Source: Advenella sp048381675 (GTDB taxonomy: Bacteria > Pseudomonadota > Gammaproteobacteria > Burkholderiales > Burkholderiaceae_B). From it: a DNA stretch of 64,000 bases. Below are positions 35,801 to 43,205 of the stretch, piece after piece; positions within the stretch are counted from its first letter, which is position 1; every line of letters starts with the position of its first letter. Under the pieces are notes generated by a model. The model saw only the letters and a list, made by a program, of their open reading frames with translations, was not told the DNA's origin and made no database searches. The translations under genes and the position numbers were made by a program. The DNA lies in contig NZ_JBLWIS010000005.1 of the NCBI RefSeq assembly GCF_048381675.1, forward strand, positions 1-64,000, in the 5' to 3' direction.

Positions 35801-35959
35801 CCCCGGATACAGGGAAACCACCTGAATGGTAGGGTAATCAACCTCGGGCAAGGCGGAAATGGCCAATTGACGGTAAGCGGCAATCCCGGTAAGGAAAAGG
35901 GCTACCATCAACAGGGTAGTGGCTACCGGCCGAAGAATGAAAGCACGCGAGATATTCAC
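32864..35959 (-). CDS. mdtB: RND multidrug efflux transporter subunit MdtB
   Basis: A 1031-residue RND pump subunit. The N-terminus NISRAFILRPVATTLLMVALFL, ALPEVDYPTIQVVSLYPGA and QMSSSSSGGASVITLQF are very close to E. coli MdtB. TM4 has the proton-relay pair in VVDDAIVMIEN. Its start overlaps the mdtA stop as ATGA. In E. coli MdtB and MdtC work as a B2C heterotrimer exporting bile salts and novobiocin, and the same is inferred here. No BaeSR-like two-component genes are adjacent. Confidence 0.94.
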   Translation of the reverse strand: MNISRAFILRPVATTLLMVALFLTGIAAYRQLAISALPEVDYPTIQVVSLYPGAGPDAMASLVTSPLERQFGQMPGLVQMSSSSSGGASVITLQFSLSLDMSVAEQEVQAAINAASNLLPADLPMPPVYNKVNPADSPVVTLAITSPTLPLYEARDLVETRMAQKLSQISGVGLVSIAGGQRPAVRIQVNPTALAANGMTLGDVRSGVTGANINQPTGNLDGPRRATTIYTNSQLKTPEEYEALILAYRDGAPLRLSDVARVVNNAENTRQAAWIGNEQAILLNIQRQPGANVIEVVDNIKALLPQLQAALPASIVVDIASDRTETIRQSISHVQSEMLMAIGLVVLVTYVFLRSISATIIPSIVVPLSIVGTFAVMYLLGFSLNNLSLMALTIATGFVVDDAIVMIENIARHIEKGETVMQAALKGAKEIGFTLISLTISLIAVLIPLLFMGDVIGRLFSEFAITLAVAILISLVISLTLTPMMCARMLKPESEYRGNAFHARMGKAIDGLIHYYDRLLKIVLRHQGTTLMVALATLLLTLFLYWWIPKGFFPQQDTGLIQVITEAPQSSSFQQISQRQQEVVELVLQDPDVVSVSSFVGIDGSNTTLNTGRLQISLKANESRDSIARIMQRLEDRLAPLSGIKVYLQPAQDLTIDTQVSRTQYQVSLSSIDGELLKHWVPEFVGQLRQSPLLTGVTDNYQSGGLQTNVIVDRDAAARYGVSMSQVDEALYNAFGQRQISTIFTQSAQYRVVLEVDPEYGQSPADLSNVYVASSNGDPVQLTQIARIDDSQTLLEVMRIDQFPAALVSFNLAPGVSLSDAVDVVNEVREQIGMPLSVEMRLQGAAQAFESSLSSTLWLMLAAIFTMYIVLGVLYESYIHPITILSTLPSAAVGALLALIMTGRDLDMIGIIGIILLIGIVKKNAIMMIDFALEAERHQGLSPKEAIHQAALLRFRPILMTTLAALFGAIPLMLSTGTGAELRQPLGLAMVGGLICSQILTLFTTPVIYLMFDRLGSRRVATRRDESSEPV

Positions 35960-37170
35960 TGGACGATCTCTATTTTGGAACCATTACGCAGACGATCAAC
36001 GCCCTCGGTAATAATCTGGTCGCCAAGCGTTACCCCTTCAAGGATCTGCGTATAGATGCCATCGGTCACGCCCAGCTTGACTGGTACCATTTCAGCGGTA
36101 TTGCCTTCAACGACCTTGAACACGAAAGGACCGCTTGAGCCGTTCTGGATCGCGTCGGTGGAAATGGCCATGGCCTGTGGCACCTGACGGATTTTCAGGC
36201 GTGTATTGACAAACTGATTAGGAAACAGGCGCTCGTCTTCATTGGAAAAATTGGCTTTAAGCTTGATGGTGCCGGTGGTTACATCGACCCGGTTATCCAT
36301 GGATGACAACACGCCAGTTGCCAATTCCTGCCGGTTATCGCGATCCATCAGGGTGACTTCCAGCTGTGCACCATTGACATATTGGCTTGCCACCTCGGCA
36401 AGATGAATTTCAGGCATGGAAAACACCACTGAAATAGGCTTGACCTGCGTAATCGTAACCAAGCCTTCAGTGGCATTTGCCGTCACCAGATTGCCAATGT
36501 CAATATTTCGTAAACCCAGGCGCCCGTCAATCGGCGCCAGCACCTTGGTATAGGCAAGATTCAGGCTGGCTTCATCAACCGCAGACTGGTCGCTTAATGC
36601 CTGGGCTTCCAGCCGCTTGACCAGTGCCGCCTGCGTATCTACCTGCTGGCGGGCAATCGAATCCTGTTTGTAAAGTGTCTGGTAACGCTTCAGGTCCTGC
36701 CGGGCATTGGCCAGTTCGGCCGCATTCTGGGCTTGTTGGCCCTGGGCCTGCTGAAGCTGTATCTGGAAAGGACGGGGATCAATCTCAACCAGCAGATCTC
36801 CCTGCTTGACCTCTTGTCCTTCGTCAAAGGCAATCTGCACAATCGGGCCGCTTACCTGGCTGCGAACCTCTACCGTATTGAACGCGGTTACCGTACCCAA
36901 GCCGGGCACTTTCACTTCCATATCTTTTTGCTGGACAGTTTCAACCCTAACAGGCGTCACCATGGCAACACGCCCCCTTCCTCCGGGACCCGCTCCATTA
37001 CCTGAGGGTGGGCCACCGGCGCTTGGTGGCTGTGCCGTATTGTTGCTGCCGGCTGAAGGATTGAAAAAATACTGCCATCCATAGTATCCGCCAATCAGAA
37101 TCAACACAAATATTGCCAACTGGAAGCGTTTAGATGGTTTTTTTACGTTTTCTTGTATTTGATTGCCCAT
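35956..37170 (-). CDS. mdtA: RND efflux periplasmic adaptor MdtA
   Basis: Membrane-fusion protein of 404 residues linking the MdtBC pump to the outer-membrane channel. It has an N-terminal membrane anchor (FQLAIFVLILIGGYYGWQYFF, about 17-37), then a Pro/Gly-rich linker and the lipoyl half-motifs VEVRSQVSGPIVQIAFDEGQEVKQGDLLVEIDP. A coiled-coil hairpin and LAPIDGRLGLRNIDIGNLV follow. It is the first gene of mdtABC-OMF. The 110-bp upstream gap to zapD must carry the promoter, and no regulator gene is adjacent. Confidence 0.94.
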   Translation of the reverse strand: MGNQIQENVKKPSKRFQLAIFVLILIGGYYGWQYFFNPSAGSNNTAQPPSAGGPPSGNGAGPGGRGRVAMVTPVRVETVQQKDMEVKVPGLGTVTAFNTVEVRSQVSGPIVQIAFDEGQEVKQGDLLVEIDPRPFQIQLQQAQGQQAQNAAELANARQDLKRYQTLYKQDSIARQQVDTQAALVKRLEAQALSDQSAVDEASLNLAYTKVLAPIDGRLGLRNIDIGNLVTANATEGLVTITQVKPISVVFSMPEIHLAEVASQYVNGAQLEVTLMDRDNRQELATGVLSSMDNRVDVTTGTIKLKANFSNEDERLFPNQFVNTRLKIRQVPQAMAISTDAIQNGSSGPFVFKVVEGNTAEMVPVKLGVTDGIYTQILEGVTLGDQIITEGVDRLRNGSKIEIVQ

Positions 37171-37280
37171 TGCTCAACAATTCGTGATTAAAAAAATTAA
37201 TAAGCAATATTGTGAACTATCTAAATGAATTCTGGCTACCTTACGCCGGCAATTTGAAATAAACTGCAATACCTGTTGGC

Positions 37281-38042
37281 TTAAACGTTGCAAAGAGCAA
37301 TTTTAAAAGCAATCGGACTGGTGAGCAGTTCTGTTTTTTGCCCGGCCGATAACTGGTGAAAACGAATCCAGATAATATACTTGTTGGCGCTGATTTCAGG
37401 ATAAGTACGAATATGATCGGGCACCCACACCCGGATAAGCTGATAGACCTTGCCACCCAGCATTTCCTGGTAAACACCTCCCTCCTGGGTACTGGCATCA
37501 ACCGAGTGACCTGATTCACGCAACATTTTCAGTACCTGGGCCACACCATCATACAAAGGCATGAAAGGCCTGATCCAGTTAATCAGGGAAGCCTTGCGCT
37601 CTTCTTCAGGAAACAGCTGCCAGGCGGAGTAAGATGGCATATCCATTTGGGAGGTACCGCCAGGAATGGCAAAGCGGTTTTTCAGGCTCATCAACCACTC
37701 ATTTTCGCGGGTGGCCTGCCCTATGCGCCCGGTCCCGGACAAGGCGGCAGAAACACGCTCAAGATCGGCAATCGCCTGGTTCAGGGCAGCCAGATCCACA
37801 TCGGGATAATGACGGTAAGCCTCGAGATTGGTTTTCTGTTTATCAATATCCTGCAAAATTCCGGTCCGGACTTCAGCCCGGTCACACGAATCCATGATTT
37901 CAAACAACACCGACAGCGCCACGTGCTGCTGCATGGGATCAGAGGATCCGGCAAAGGCAAACAGTCGCTTGAACAAATACTCCAGGCGCATGACGGAACG
38001 GATTCGCTCGTTAAATGGATACTCGTATAAAATCAATCTCAC
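37281..38042 (-). CDS. zapD: Cell division protein ZapD
   Basis: ZapD crosslinks FtsZ filaments at the division ring. The 253-residue protein starts ILYEYPFNERIRSVMRLEYLFKRL and contains QATRENEWLMSLKNRFAIPGGT and ISANKYIIWIRFH, the diagnostic blocks of the family (about 250 residues). It follows coaE by 12 bases on the same strand, the standard coaE-zapD pairing. The usual third partner yacG is not found downstream; mdtA follows the 110-bp gap instead. Confidence 0.94.
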   Translation of the reverse strand: MRLILYEYPFNERIRSVMRLEYLFKRLFAFAGSSDPMQQHVALSVLFEIMDSCDRAEVRTGILQDIDKQKTNLEAYRHYPDVDLAALNQAIADLERVSAALSGTGRIGQATRENEWLMSLKNRFAIPGGTSQMDMPSYSAWQLFPEEERKASLINWIRPFMPLYDGVAQVLKMLRESGHSVDASTQEGGVYQEMLGGKVYQLIRVWVPDHIRTYPEISANKYIIWIRFHQLSAGQKTELLTSPIAFKIALCNV

Positions 38043-38054
38043 TCCTTCTTGCGT

Positions 38055-38684
38055 TCAGCCCGCACCGGCAAGCTTGCGAGCCGATAACAACCATTTTTGA
38101 TGCAATTCAAAAGCGCGTTGCTCTAATTGTTCGTGGGTGACACCACTGCCATTAAATATTACTTCGTTGGCAACTGCAAGCCTTTGTTCACGACTGGCCT
38201 GTGCCTTGATAATATTCCTGATAGCCTCATCCGACAATCCACTTCTGCTTTTCACCCGCAAGAGCTGTTCGGACACCTCGCAATCAACCACGCAGATAAC
38301 GTCAAGGAAGTCTTTGTATTTATTAATGGACTCAACCAGCAAAGGTATATCGTAAATAACGTAATCGCCTGTGGCACTGGCCGTTTTACTGGCCATTTCC
38401 TGGCTGATAAGGGGGTGGATAATGGCTTGCAATTGATGACGCGCACCCGCATCATCAAAAGCCAATTGTCGCATATAGGCCCTGTCCATGCCGCCCTCGG
38501 CATTAATGGACTGGCTGCCAAAAGCAGCCCGTATGACAGTGATGGCCTTGCCACCCGGCCCGGTCAATTCATGGGAGATGGCATCGGCATCAATAATGGT
38601 GACATTCCATTGGGCAAACAAACGGCAAACCGTTGATTTTCCGGATCCAATCCCACCGGTTATGCCGACTTTGAATTTTTCCAT
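38055..38684 (-). CDS. coaE: Dephospho-CoA kinase
   Basis: Catalyses the last step of coenzyme A synthesis. The P-loop GITGGIGSGKSTV at the N-terminus, DADAISHELTGPGG and YDIPLLVES are characteristic. The ATG at 38684 (MEKFKVGITGG) gives 209 residues, the normal size. A longer frame opens at 38753 but adds unrelated residues. It is coupled to zapD 12 bases downstream. A GTAC-AAT-GTAC dyad lies about 120 bp upstream (38817-38827) but has no assigned role. Confidence 0.95.
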   Translation of the reverse strand: MEKFKVGITGGIGSGKSTVCRLFAQWNVTIIDADAISHELTGPGGKAITVIRAAFGSQSINAEGGMDRAYMRQLAFDDAGARHQLQAIIHPLISQEMASKTASATGDYVIYDIPLLVESINKYKDFLDVICVVDCEVSEQLLRVKSRSGLSDEAIRNIIKAQASREQRLAVANEVIFNGSGVTHEQLEQRAFELHQKWLLSARKLAGAG

Positions 38685-38896
38685 GACGCATTTGATTTTA
38701 AAAACAGATAATCGGATTGGCACAGCCCCAGCTGGCATGGCATTGCAAAACAACCATCACGCCAAACGTCACCGCGCGACCGGATAGCCAAAACCCAGCC
38801 TGCGTACAATGTACACCAAACCGGGTTGACACGCCATAAACACCTGAGGCAATCTGATTACAATTTGTTCCTCATGGAAGACAGAACGTGAATCAC

Positions 38897-39124
38897 TCAA
38901 AGCAATTCAAGGGTCGTTAAACCATACAATAGATGAACCAGATTTCTGGCATTCATTTTCCGAAAAATATGTGCCCGATGGGCCTCTATGGTTCTTTCGG
39001 TGACCCCAAGCATGGCAGCCACTACCTTGTTGGGCAGCCCCTTGCCAAGCAGTTTAAGTACTTCTTTTTCACGTGGCGTCAGTCGTGCCAGTTTTTGCAC
39101 CAGGACTGGATTTGAATGGTCCAT
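38897..39124 (-). CDS. Small LuxR/GerE-type DNA-binding protein
   Basis: A 75-residue protein that is almost entirely a LuxR-type helix-turn-helix: LTPREKEVLKLLGKGLPNKVVAAMLGVTERTIEAHRAHIFRKMNARN (about 15-61). There is no receiver or ligand domain and no remnant of one upstream, so it is a free-standing GerE-like regulator rather than an obvious truncation. A strong AAGGAGG lies 5 bases before the ATG. The start codon and codons 2-4 fall in one arm of a perfect 15-bp inverted repeat (39114-39175), hinting at autoregulation. Targets are unknown; neighbours are coaE and panC. Confidence 0.85.
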   Translation of the reverse strand: MDHSNPVLVQKLARLTPREKEVLKLLGKGLPNKVVAAMLGVTERTIEAHRAHIFRKMNARNLVHLLYGLTTLELL

Positions 39125-39175
39125 ATAACCTCCTTAACTCTTATATAAGACTTAAAAAGATTATATGGACCATTC
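39114..39175. promoter_or_regulatory. Perfect 15-bp inverted repeat over the LuxR-type gene start
   Basis: GAATGGTCCATATAA (39114-39128) and TTATATGGACCATTC (39161-39175) are exact reverse complements, 32 bases apart. One arm contains the start codon, and the other contains a perfect minus-strand TATAAT (39165-39160) preceded by a weak GTGTCA -35. Between them lies a near-palindrome around CTTATATAAG. It could be a pair of operator half-sites or, if transcribed from further upstream, an RNA hairpin burying the AUG. Confidence 0.7.
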
Positions 39176-39215
39176 GTGATTTTGACACCTACCCGTTTAT
39201 GCAGGAGCAGGATAA

Positions 39216-40064
39216 TTAAAGCTCGATTTCCAGATTGTCAATAAGACGGGTAGCGCCCAGCTTTGCCGCTGCTAAAACAACCAGCGGTGTTTTGTTGGCA
39301 ATGTCTTCGGCCGTTGGCTCGTGCAAGTCAAGCTGCTTTCTGACCGACACATAATCAACCTGCCACCCACGCCTGGACAGCGTACTCCTGGCAAAATCCT
39401 CAAGGGCCGCCGGTTCGGTTTCTCCGGCCTGCAACCTGTCTTTGACCTGGTTAAGGGTCGCGTACAGAATGGGGGCTTCGGCACGCTCGGCATCGCTGAG
39501 ATAACGATTGCGCGATGACAGGGCCAACCCGCTAGGTTCACGAACCGTTTCATGCGCATAAATGGTGACGGGCAACTGGAACTGCCTGCACATGTTTCGC
39601 ACAATCATGAGTTGCTGGTAATCTTTTTTTCCAAAAACCGCAGTCATGGGCTGCACGCAGGAAAACAGCTTAAGCACAACGGTTGTCACGCCTTCAAAAA
39701 AACCCGGACGGAATTCGCCTTCCAGGACATTGCCCAAGTCGGAAGGGGTCTGCACGCGATAGCTTTGCGGCTCTGGGTACATTTCCTTGACCGAGGGGGC
39801 AAACAGCACATAGACATCGCGTCGCTCTTCAAGCTTGGCAATATCCGCTTCGAGGGTACGCGGATACTTCTCAAAATCCTCATTGGGCCCAAACTGTAGC
39901 GGATTAACGAAAATACTGGCAACGACCGGATCACCGTGCTGCCGGGCAAGGCGCATCAGGGACAAATGCCCTTCGTGAAGGTTTCCCATAGTGGGGACAA
40001 AGGAAGCCCGTAGCTGGCCACGCAGCTGATCCCTTAATTCCTCAATGGTGTGAACTACTTTCAA
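39216..40064 (-). CDS. panC: Pantothenate synthetase
   Basis: Joins pantoate and beta-alanine with ATP to make pantothenate. Signature motifs are PTMGNLHEGHLSLM (HIGH-type nucleotide site, about 25-38), FGKKDYQQLMIVRNM and SSRNRYLSDAE. The 282 residues equal the usual length. It lies 32 bases downstream of scpA on the same strand, in the lineage-typical DUF3460-scpA-panC cluster. No panD follows. coaE of the same CoA pathway lies about 500 bp further on, beyond the LuxR-type gene. Confidence 0.96.
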   Translation of the reverse strand: MKVVHTIEELRDQLRGQLRASFVPTMGNLHEGHLSLMRLARQHGDPVVASIFVNPLQFGPNEDFEKYPRTLEADIAKLEERRDVYVLFAPSVKEMYPEPQSYRVQTPSDLGNVLEGEFRPGFFEGVTTVVLKLFSCVQPMTAVFGKKDYQQLMIVRNMCRQFQLPVTIYAHETVREPSGLALSSRNRYLSDAERAEAPILYATLNQVKDRLQAGETEPAALEDFARSTLSRRGWQVDYVSVRKQLDLHEPTAEDIANKTPLVVLAAAKLGATRLIDNLEIEL

Positions 40065-40096
40065 TTGTCTTCCTTTCTTGTTTATGGACCGTCAAT

Positions 40097-40966
40097 TTAT
40101 TCAACGGCAATTGTATAGGCAAGCCGCACATAGATGGGTGCATAGGGCTCTACTTGGGTGATTTCCAATAATGATTCACGCGCCAGTTCCAGCATCGCGA
40201 TAAAGTGCACCACAATCACGGCAGCCGGCTCCCCTTCCTCGATTCTTTCCATGAACAGGTCGGTAAACTCCATGAAACGGATATCCGACAACCTTCGCAA
40301 TATATGCGTCATATGATCGCGTACCGAAAGCTGCTCCCGGGTAATCTGGTGGTGCGCATTCAGTTTGGCCCGTTTCATGATATCTTGCCAGGCCTGCCTG
40401 AGGTCATCAGTACTGACCTCGGGCAACATGCGTTCCACGCTTAGATCCATCTGCGCACTGGCACGTTCAAAGTCACGCCCCAGCTGCGGCAAGGCATCCA
40501 GTTTTTGGGCGGCAAGCTTCATTTTCTCGTATTCAAGCAAACGCCGCACCAGTTCGGCACGGGGGTCCTCCACCTCTTCACCGGTATCCGACTTACGGAC
40601 CGGCAACAGCATCCTGGACTTTATCTCGATGAGCATGGCGGCCATCAATAGATACTCGCCGGCAAGCTCAAGGTTCTGACTACGGATTTGATCAACATAG
40701 CTCAGGTACTGCCGAGTAACCTCGGCCATGGGGATATCCAGCACATTGAAGTTCTGCTTGCGAATCAAGTAGAGCAGCAGGTCGAGCGGCCCCTCGAAAG
40801 CCTCCAGAAACACCTCGAGGGCATCAGGGGGAATATACAGGTCTTGCGGGATATTGAATAAGGGCTCACCGTACAGGCGAGCCAAAGCAACAGAATCAAC
40901 CACATCGGGTGTACTGTCTATCTCGGGATCAACCAGTATATCGATTGCCTCTGGGGCGACTGCCAT
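40097..40966 (-). CDS. scpA: Segregation and condensation protein A
   Basis: ScpA is the kleisin that bridges SMC heads with ScpB in chromosome condensation. The block EAFEGPLDLLLYLIRKQNFNVLDIPMAEVTRQYLSYV (about 54-91), LELAGEYLLMAAMLIEIKSRMLLP and the C-terminal winged-helix-like region mark the family. The length is 289 residues. The start lies 9 bases after the DUF3460 stop, so the two are probably co-transcribed. scpB is not adjacent. Confidence 0.93.
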   Translation of the reverse strand: MAVAPEAIDILVDPEIDSTPDVVDSVALARLYGEPLFNIPQDLYIPPDALEVFLEAFEGPLDLLLYLIRKQNFNVLDIPMAEVTRQYLSYVDQIRSQNLELAGEYLLMAAMLIEIKSRMLLPVRKSDTGEEVEDPRAELVRRLLEYEKMKLAAQKLDALPQLGRDFERASAQMDLSVERMLPEVSTDDLRQAWQDIMKRAKLNAHHQITREQLSVRDHMTHILRRLSDIRFMEFTDLFMERIEEGEPAAVIVVHFIAMLELARESLLEITQVEPYAPIYVRLAYTIAVE

Positions 40967-40975
40967 GGGAATGGC

Positions 40976-41164
40976 TTAATTGGTTTGATAAACGTAAGGT
41001 TTCTGGGGAACACAGGCAGCCTTGAATTGTTCAAGCTGTTCAGCATCCTGCTGCTTGTCCCATAAAAGCGAACGTCCTTCAAGCTGACGCTTTTCGGTAC
41101 CAGGGTGTTCGGTTTTGTAACCTTTAAGAAACTGGGTAATTTCTGACTCGTAATGTTTTGCCAT
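40976..41164 (-). CDS. DUF3460 family small protein
   Basis: A 62-residue protein recognised by the start MAKHYESEITQFLKGYK, then GRSLLWDKQ and the end YVYQTN, the pattern of DUF3460, a small beta-proteobacterial family of unknown function. The ATG at 41164 is preferred over the GTG two codons earlier. It is immediately upstream of scpA, the usual neighbour in this lineage, but no function should be deduced from that alone. Confidence 0.85.
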   Translation of the reverse strand: MAKHYESEITQFLKGYKTEHPGTEKRQLEGRSLLWDKQQDAEQLEQFKAACVPQKPYVYQTN

Positions 41165-41338
41165 GATCACTTACGCAAGAATAAACTAAAAATGAAAGTT
41201 TACTGCACTTCTTGGTGAGAAACCCGATTTCAGGCGTTTTTTTCGTTTTACAGAAGAAAACCGCCAGGCAGCCTTGCGTCAGAAAGAGCAGGAAGCGGCC
41301 CAGGGCAGCAAAACACGAAACGCCCGGCACGCCCATCT

Positions 41339-42079
41339 TTAATGCAATATCTGGCTTAAAAACAATTTGGTCCGCTCATGAACCGGATGATCAAAAAACA
41401 CATCTGGCGTGTTCTCTTCGACAATCCGGCCTTCATCCATAAAAACCACCCGGTCGGCCACTTTTCTGGCAAAACCCATTTCATGGGTAACACACAGCAT
41501 CGTCATGCCTGACTCCTCGGCCAGGTTAACCATGACATCCAGCACCTCCTTGACCATTTCAGGGTCAAGTGCCGAAGTAGGCTCATCAAACAGCATGACC
41601 TTGGGACTCATGCACAATGAACGGGCAATCGCGACCCGTTGCTGCTGCCCGCCGGACAACTGGCCAGGATACTTGTGTGCCTGCTCTGGAATCCGAACCC
41701 GTTCAAGGTACTTCATGGCTACCGCTTCGGCCTGCGATTTGGGCATTTTCAAGACCCAGACCGGCCCCAGGGTAAGGTTTTCAAGCACGGTCAAATGGGG
41801 AAACAGGTTAAAGTGCTGAAACACCATGCCCACGTTGCGGCGTACCAACTCGATATTTTTCAGGTTATTGCTCAGCTCGACGCCATCGACAATAATACGA
41901 CCCTCCTGATGCTCTTCCAGACGATTGATGCACCGGATCAGGGTGGATTTTCCTGAGCCTGACGGCCCGCAAATGACAATACGTTCGCCGGCAGCAACCG
42001 ACAGGTTGATATCCCTGAGCACATGAAACTTTCCGTACCACTTGTTCACATTTTCCATACGGACAATCATATCTGACAC
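41339..42079 (-). CDS. aapP: Polar amino acid ABC transporter ATPase (AapP-like)
   Basis: A 246-residue ATPase with Walker A GPSGSGKST, Q-loop GMVFQHFNLFPHLTVLENL, signature LSGGQQQR, Walker B VMLFDEPTSALDPE and H-loop VTHEMGFARK. It follows the aapM-like permease by 12 bases. The pair of large permeases identifies the importer as the general amino acid (Aap/Bzt) type rather than GlnQ-type. The carboxyl end ERTKLFLSQILH is normal. Confidence 0.88.
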   Translation of the reverse strand: MSDMIVRMENVNKWYGKFHVLRDINLSVAAGERIVICGPSGSGKSTLIRCINRLEEHQEGRIIVDGVELSNNLKNIELVRRNVGMVFQHFNLFPHLTVLENLTLGPVWVLKMPKSQAEAVAMKYLERVRIPEQAHKYPGQLSGGQQQRVAIARSLCMSPKVMLFDEPTSALDPEMVKEVLDVMVNLAEESGMTMLCVTHEMGFARKVADRVVFMDEGRIVEENTPDVFFDHPVHERTKLFLSQILH

Positions 42080-42091
42080 ACCAGGCTCCTT

Positions 42092-43204
42092 TTAACGCTT
42101 GTGTCCCGTATCCAGGCGAGCCTCAAGATTTTTGGCATAGCGGGACATGGCAAAACAGAAAACAAAATAAATAACCGAAATGAATAAATAGGCCTCGACA
42201 CTGAAGCCACGCCAGAGCGGATCAGCCAGGGCGGCCTTGGCCGACAGTGTCAGGTCATAAATGCCGATAACCACTACCAGCGAGGTATCCTTGAACAGGG
42301 CAATGAAAATGCTCACCATGGGAGGAATCACGATTTTCAGGGCCTGGGGCAGGACAATTTTATACATTTGCTGCCAGTAGGTCAGCCCCAGTGACTCGGC
42401 TCCCTCCAGCTGTCCCTTGGGGATGGCCTGAAGTCCACCACGCACGGTTTCGGCCACATAGGCGGCAGTGAACATGATAATGGCAATTTGCGCGCGCAAC
42501 AGCTTGTCAAAGGTGACCCCTTCGGGCAGGAACAGGGGCAACATGACCGACGACATGAACAGCAGGCTGATCAGGGGAACCCCCCGGATGATTTCAATAT
42601 AGACCACGCACAAGGCCTTGATCGCAGGCATGCGGGAACGCCGTCCCAGGGCAAGCAAAACACCTAGGGGAAAAGCCAGGCCAATGCCAAACGTGGCAAG
42701 AATAAGGGTAAGTGGCAACCCGCCCCAACGGCTGTTTTCAATTGGGCTTAAGCCCAGCACCCCTCCCCACATCAGGATGGCTACCGAACTCAGGCCAACA
42801 ACCCAGATCAGCAGCAGCCATTTATTCCAGAAAGTGCGGATGGCACTGCAAACGATAACGGCCACCAGAATAAGCACGGCCAACAAGGGACGCCACTGTT
42901 CGTCATACGGATAAGTACCAAACAGGATAAGCCGGTATTTTTCCTTGATAAAAGCCCAGCATGCGCCTTCTGTACCCTGGCACTCTGTGCCACTGCCTGC
43001 CGTGAAGTTGGCCTTGAGCCAGGCCCACTCGAGCAGCAACGGTGCCGTCATTAACAAGAACCACAAAATCAGGGCAGTGATCAGGATGCTTAGGGGCGAA
43101 GAAAAAAGATTCCTGCGCATCCAGGCCAAAACACCGCTTTCATTTTTTGGCGGTGGACGACTTCCTGGCTGGACGGAATCAATGGGCAATGTATGTTGAC
43201 TCAT
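42092..43204 (-). CDS. aapM: General amino acid ABC transporter permease (AapM-like)
   Basis: A 370-residue permease, much longer than GlnP-type proteins because of an extra N-terminal membrane region and a periplasmic insertion (SGTECQGTEGACWAFIKEKYRLILFGTYPYDEQWRP), which is typical of AapM/BztC. The C-terminal domain has the coupling loop AETVRGGLQAIPKGQLEGAESLGLTYWQQMYKIVLPQALK. It is separated by one base from aapQ and by 12 bases from aapP. It acts in the inner membrane as a heterodimer with AapQ. Confidence 0.88.
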   Translation of the reverse strand: MSQHTLPIDSVQPGSRPPPKNESGVLAWMRRNLFSSPLSILITALILWFLLMTAPLLLEWAWLKANFTAGSGTECQGTEGACWAFIKEKYRLILFGTYPYDEQWRPLLAVLILVAVIVCSAIRTFWNKWLLLIWVVGLSSVAILMWGGVLGLSPIENSRWGGLPLTLILATFGIGLAFPLGVLLALGRRSRMPAIKALCVVYIEIIRGVPLISLLFMSSVMLPLFLPEGVTFDKLLRAQIAIIMFTAAYVAETVRGGLQAIPKGQLEGAESLGLTYWQQMYKIVLPQALKIVIPPMVSIFIALFKDTSLVVVIGIYDLTLSAKAALADPLWRGFSVEAYLFISVIYFVFCFAMSRYAKNLEARLDTGHKR

Positions 43205-43205
43205 C

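Noticed and set aside
38817..38827. GTAC-AAT-GTAC dyad upstream of coaE as an operator
   Set aside because: Short, single and too common to support a regulatory call by eye.
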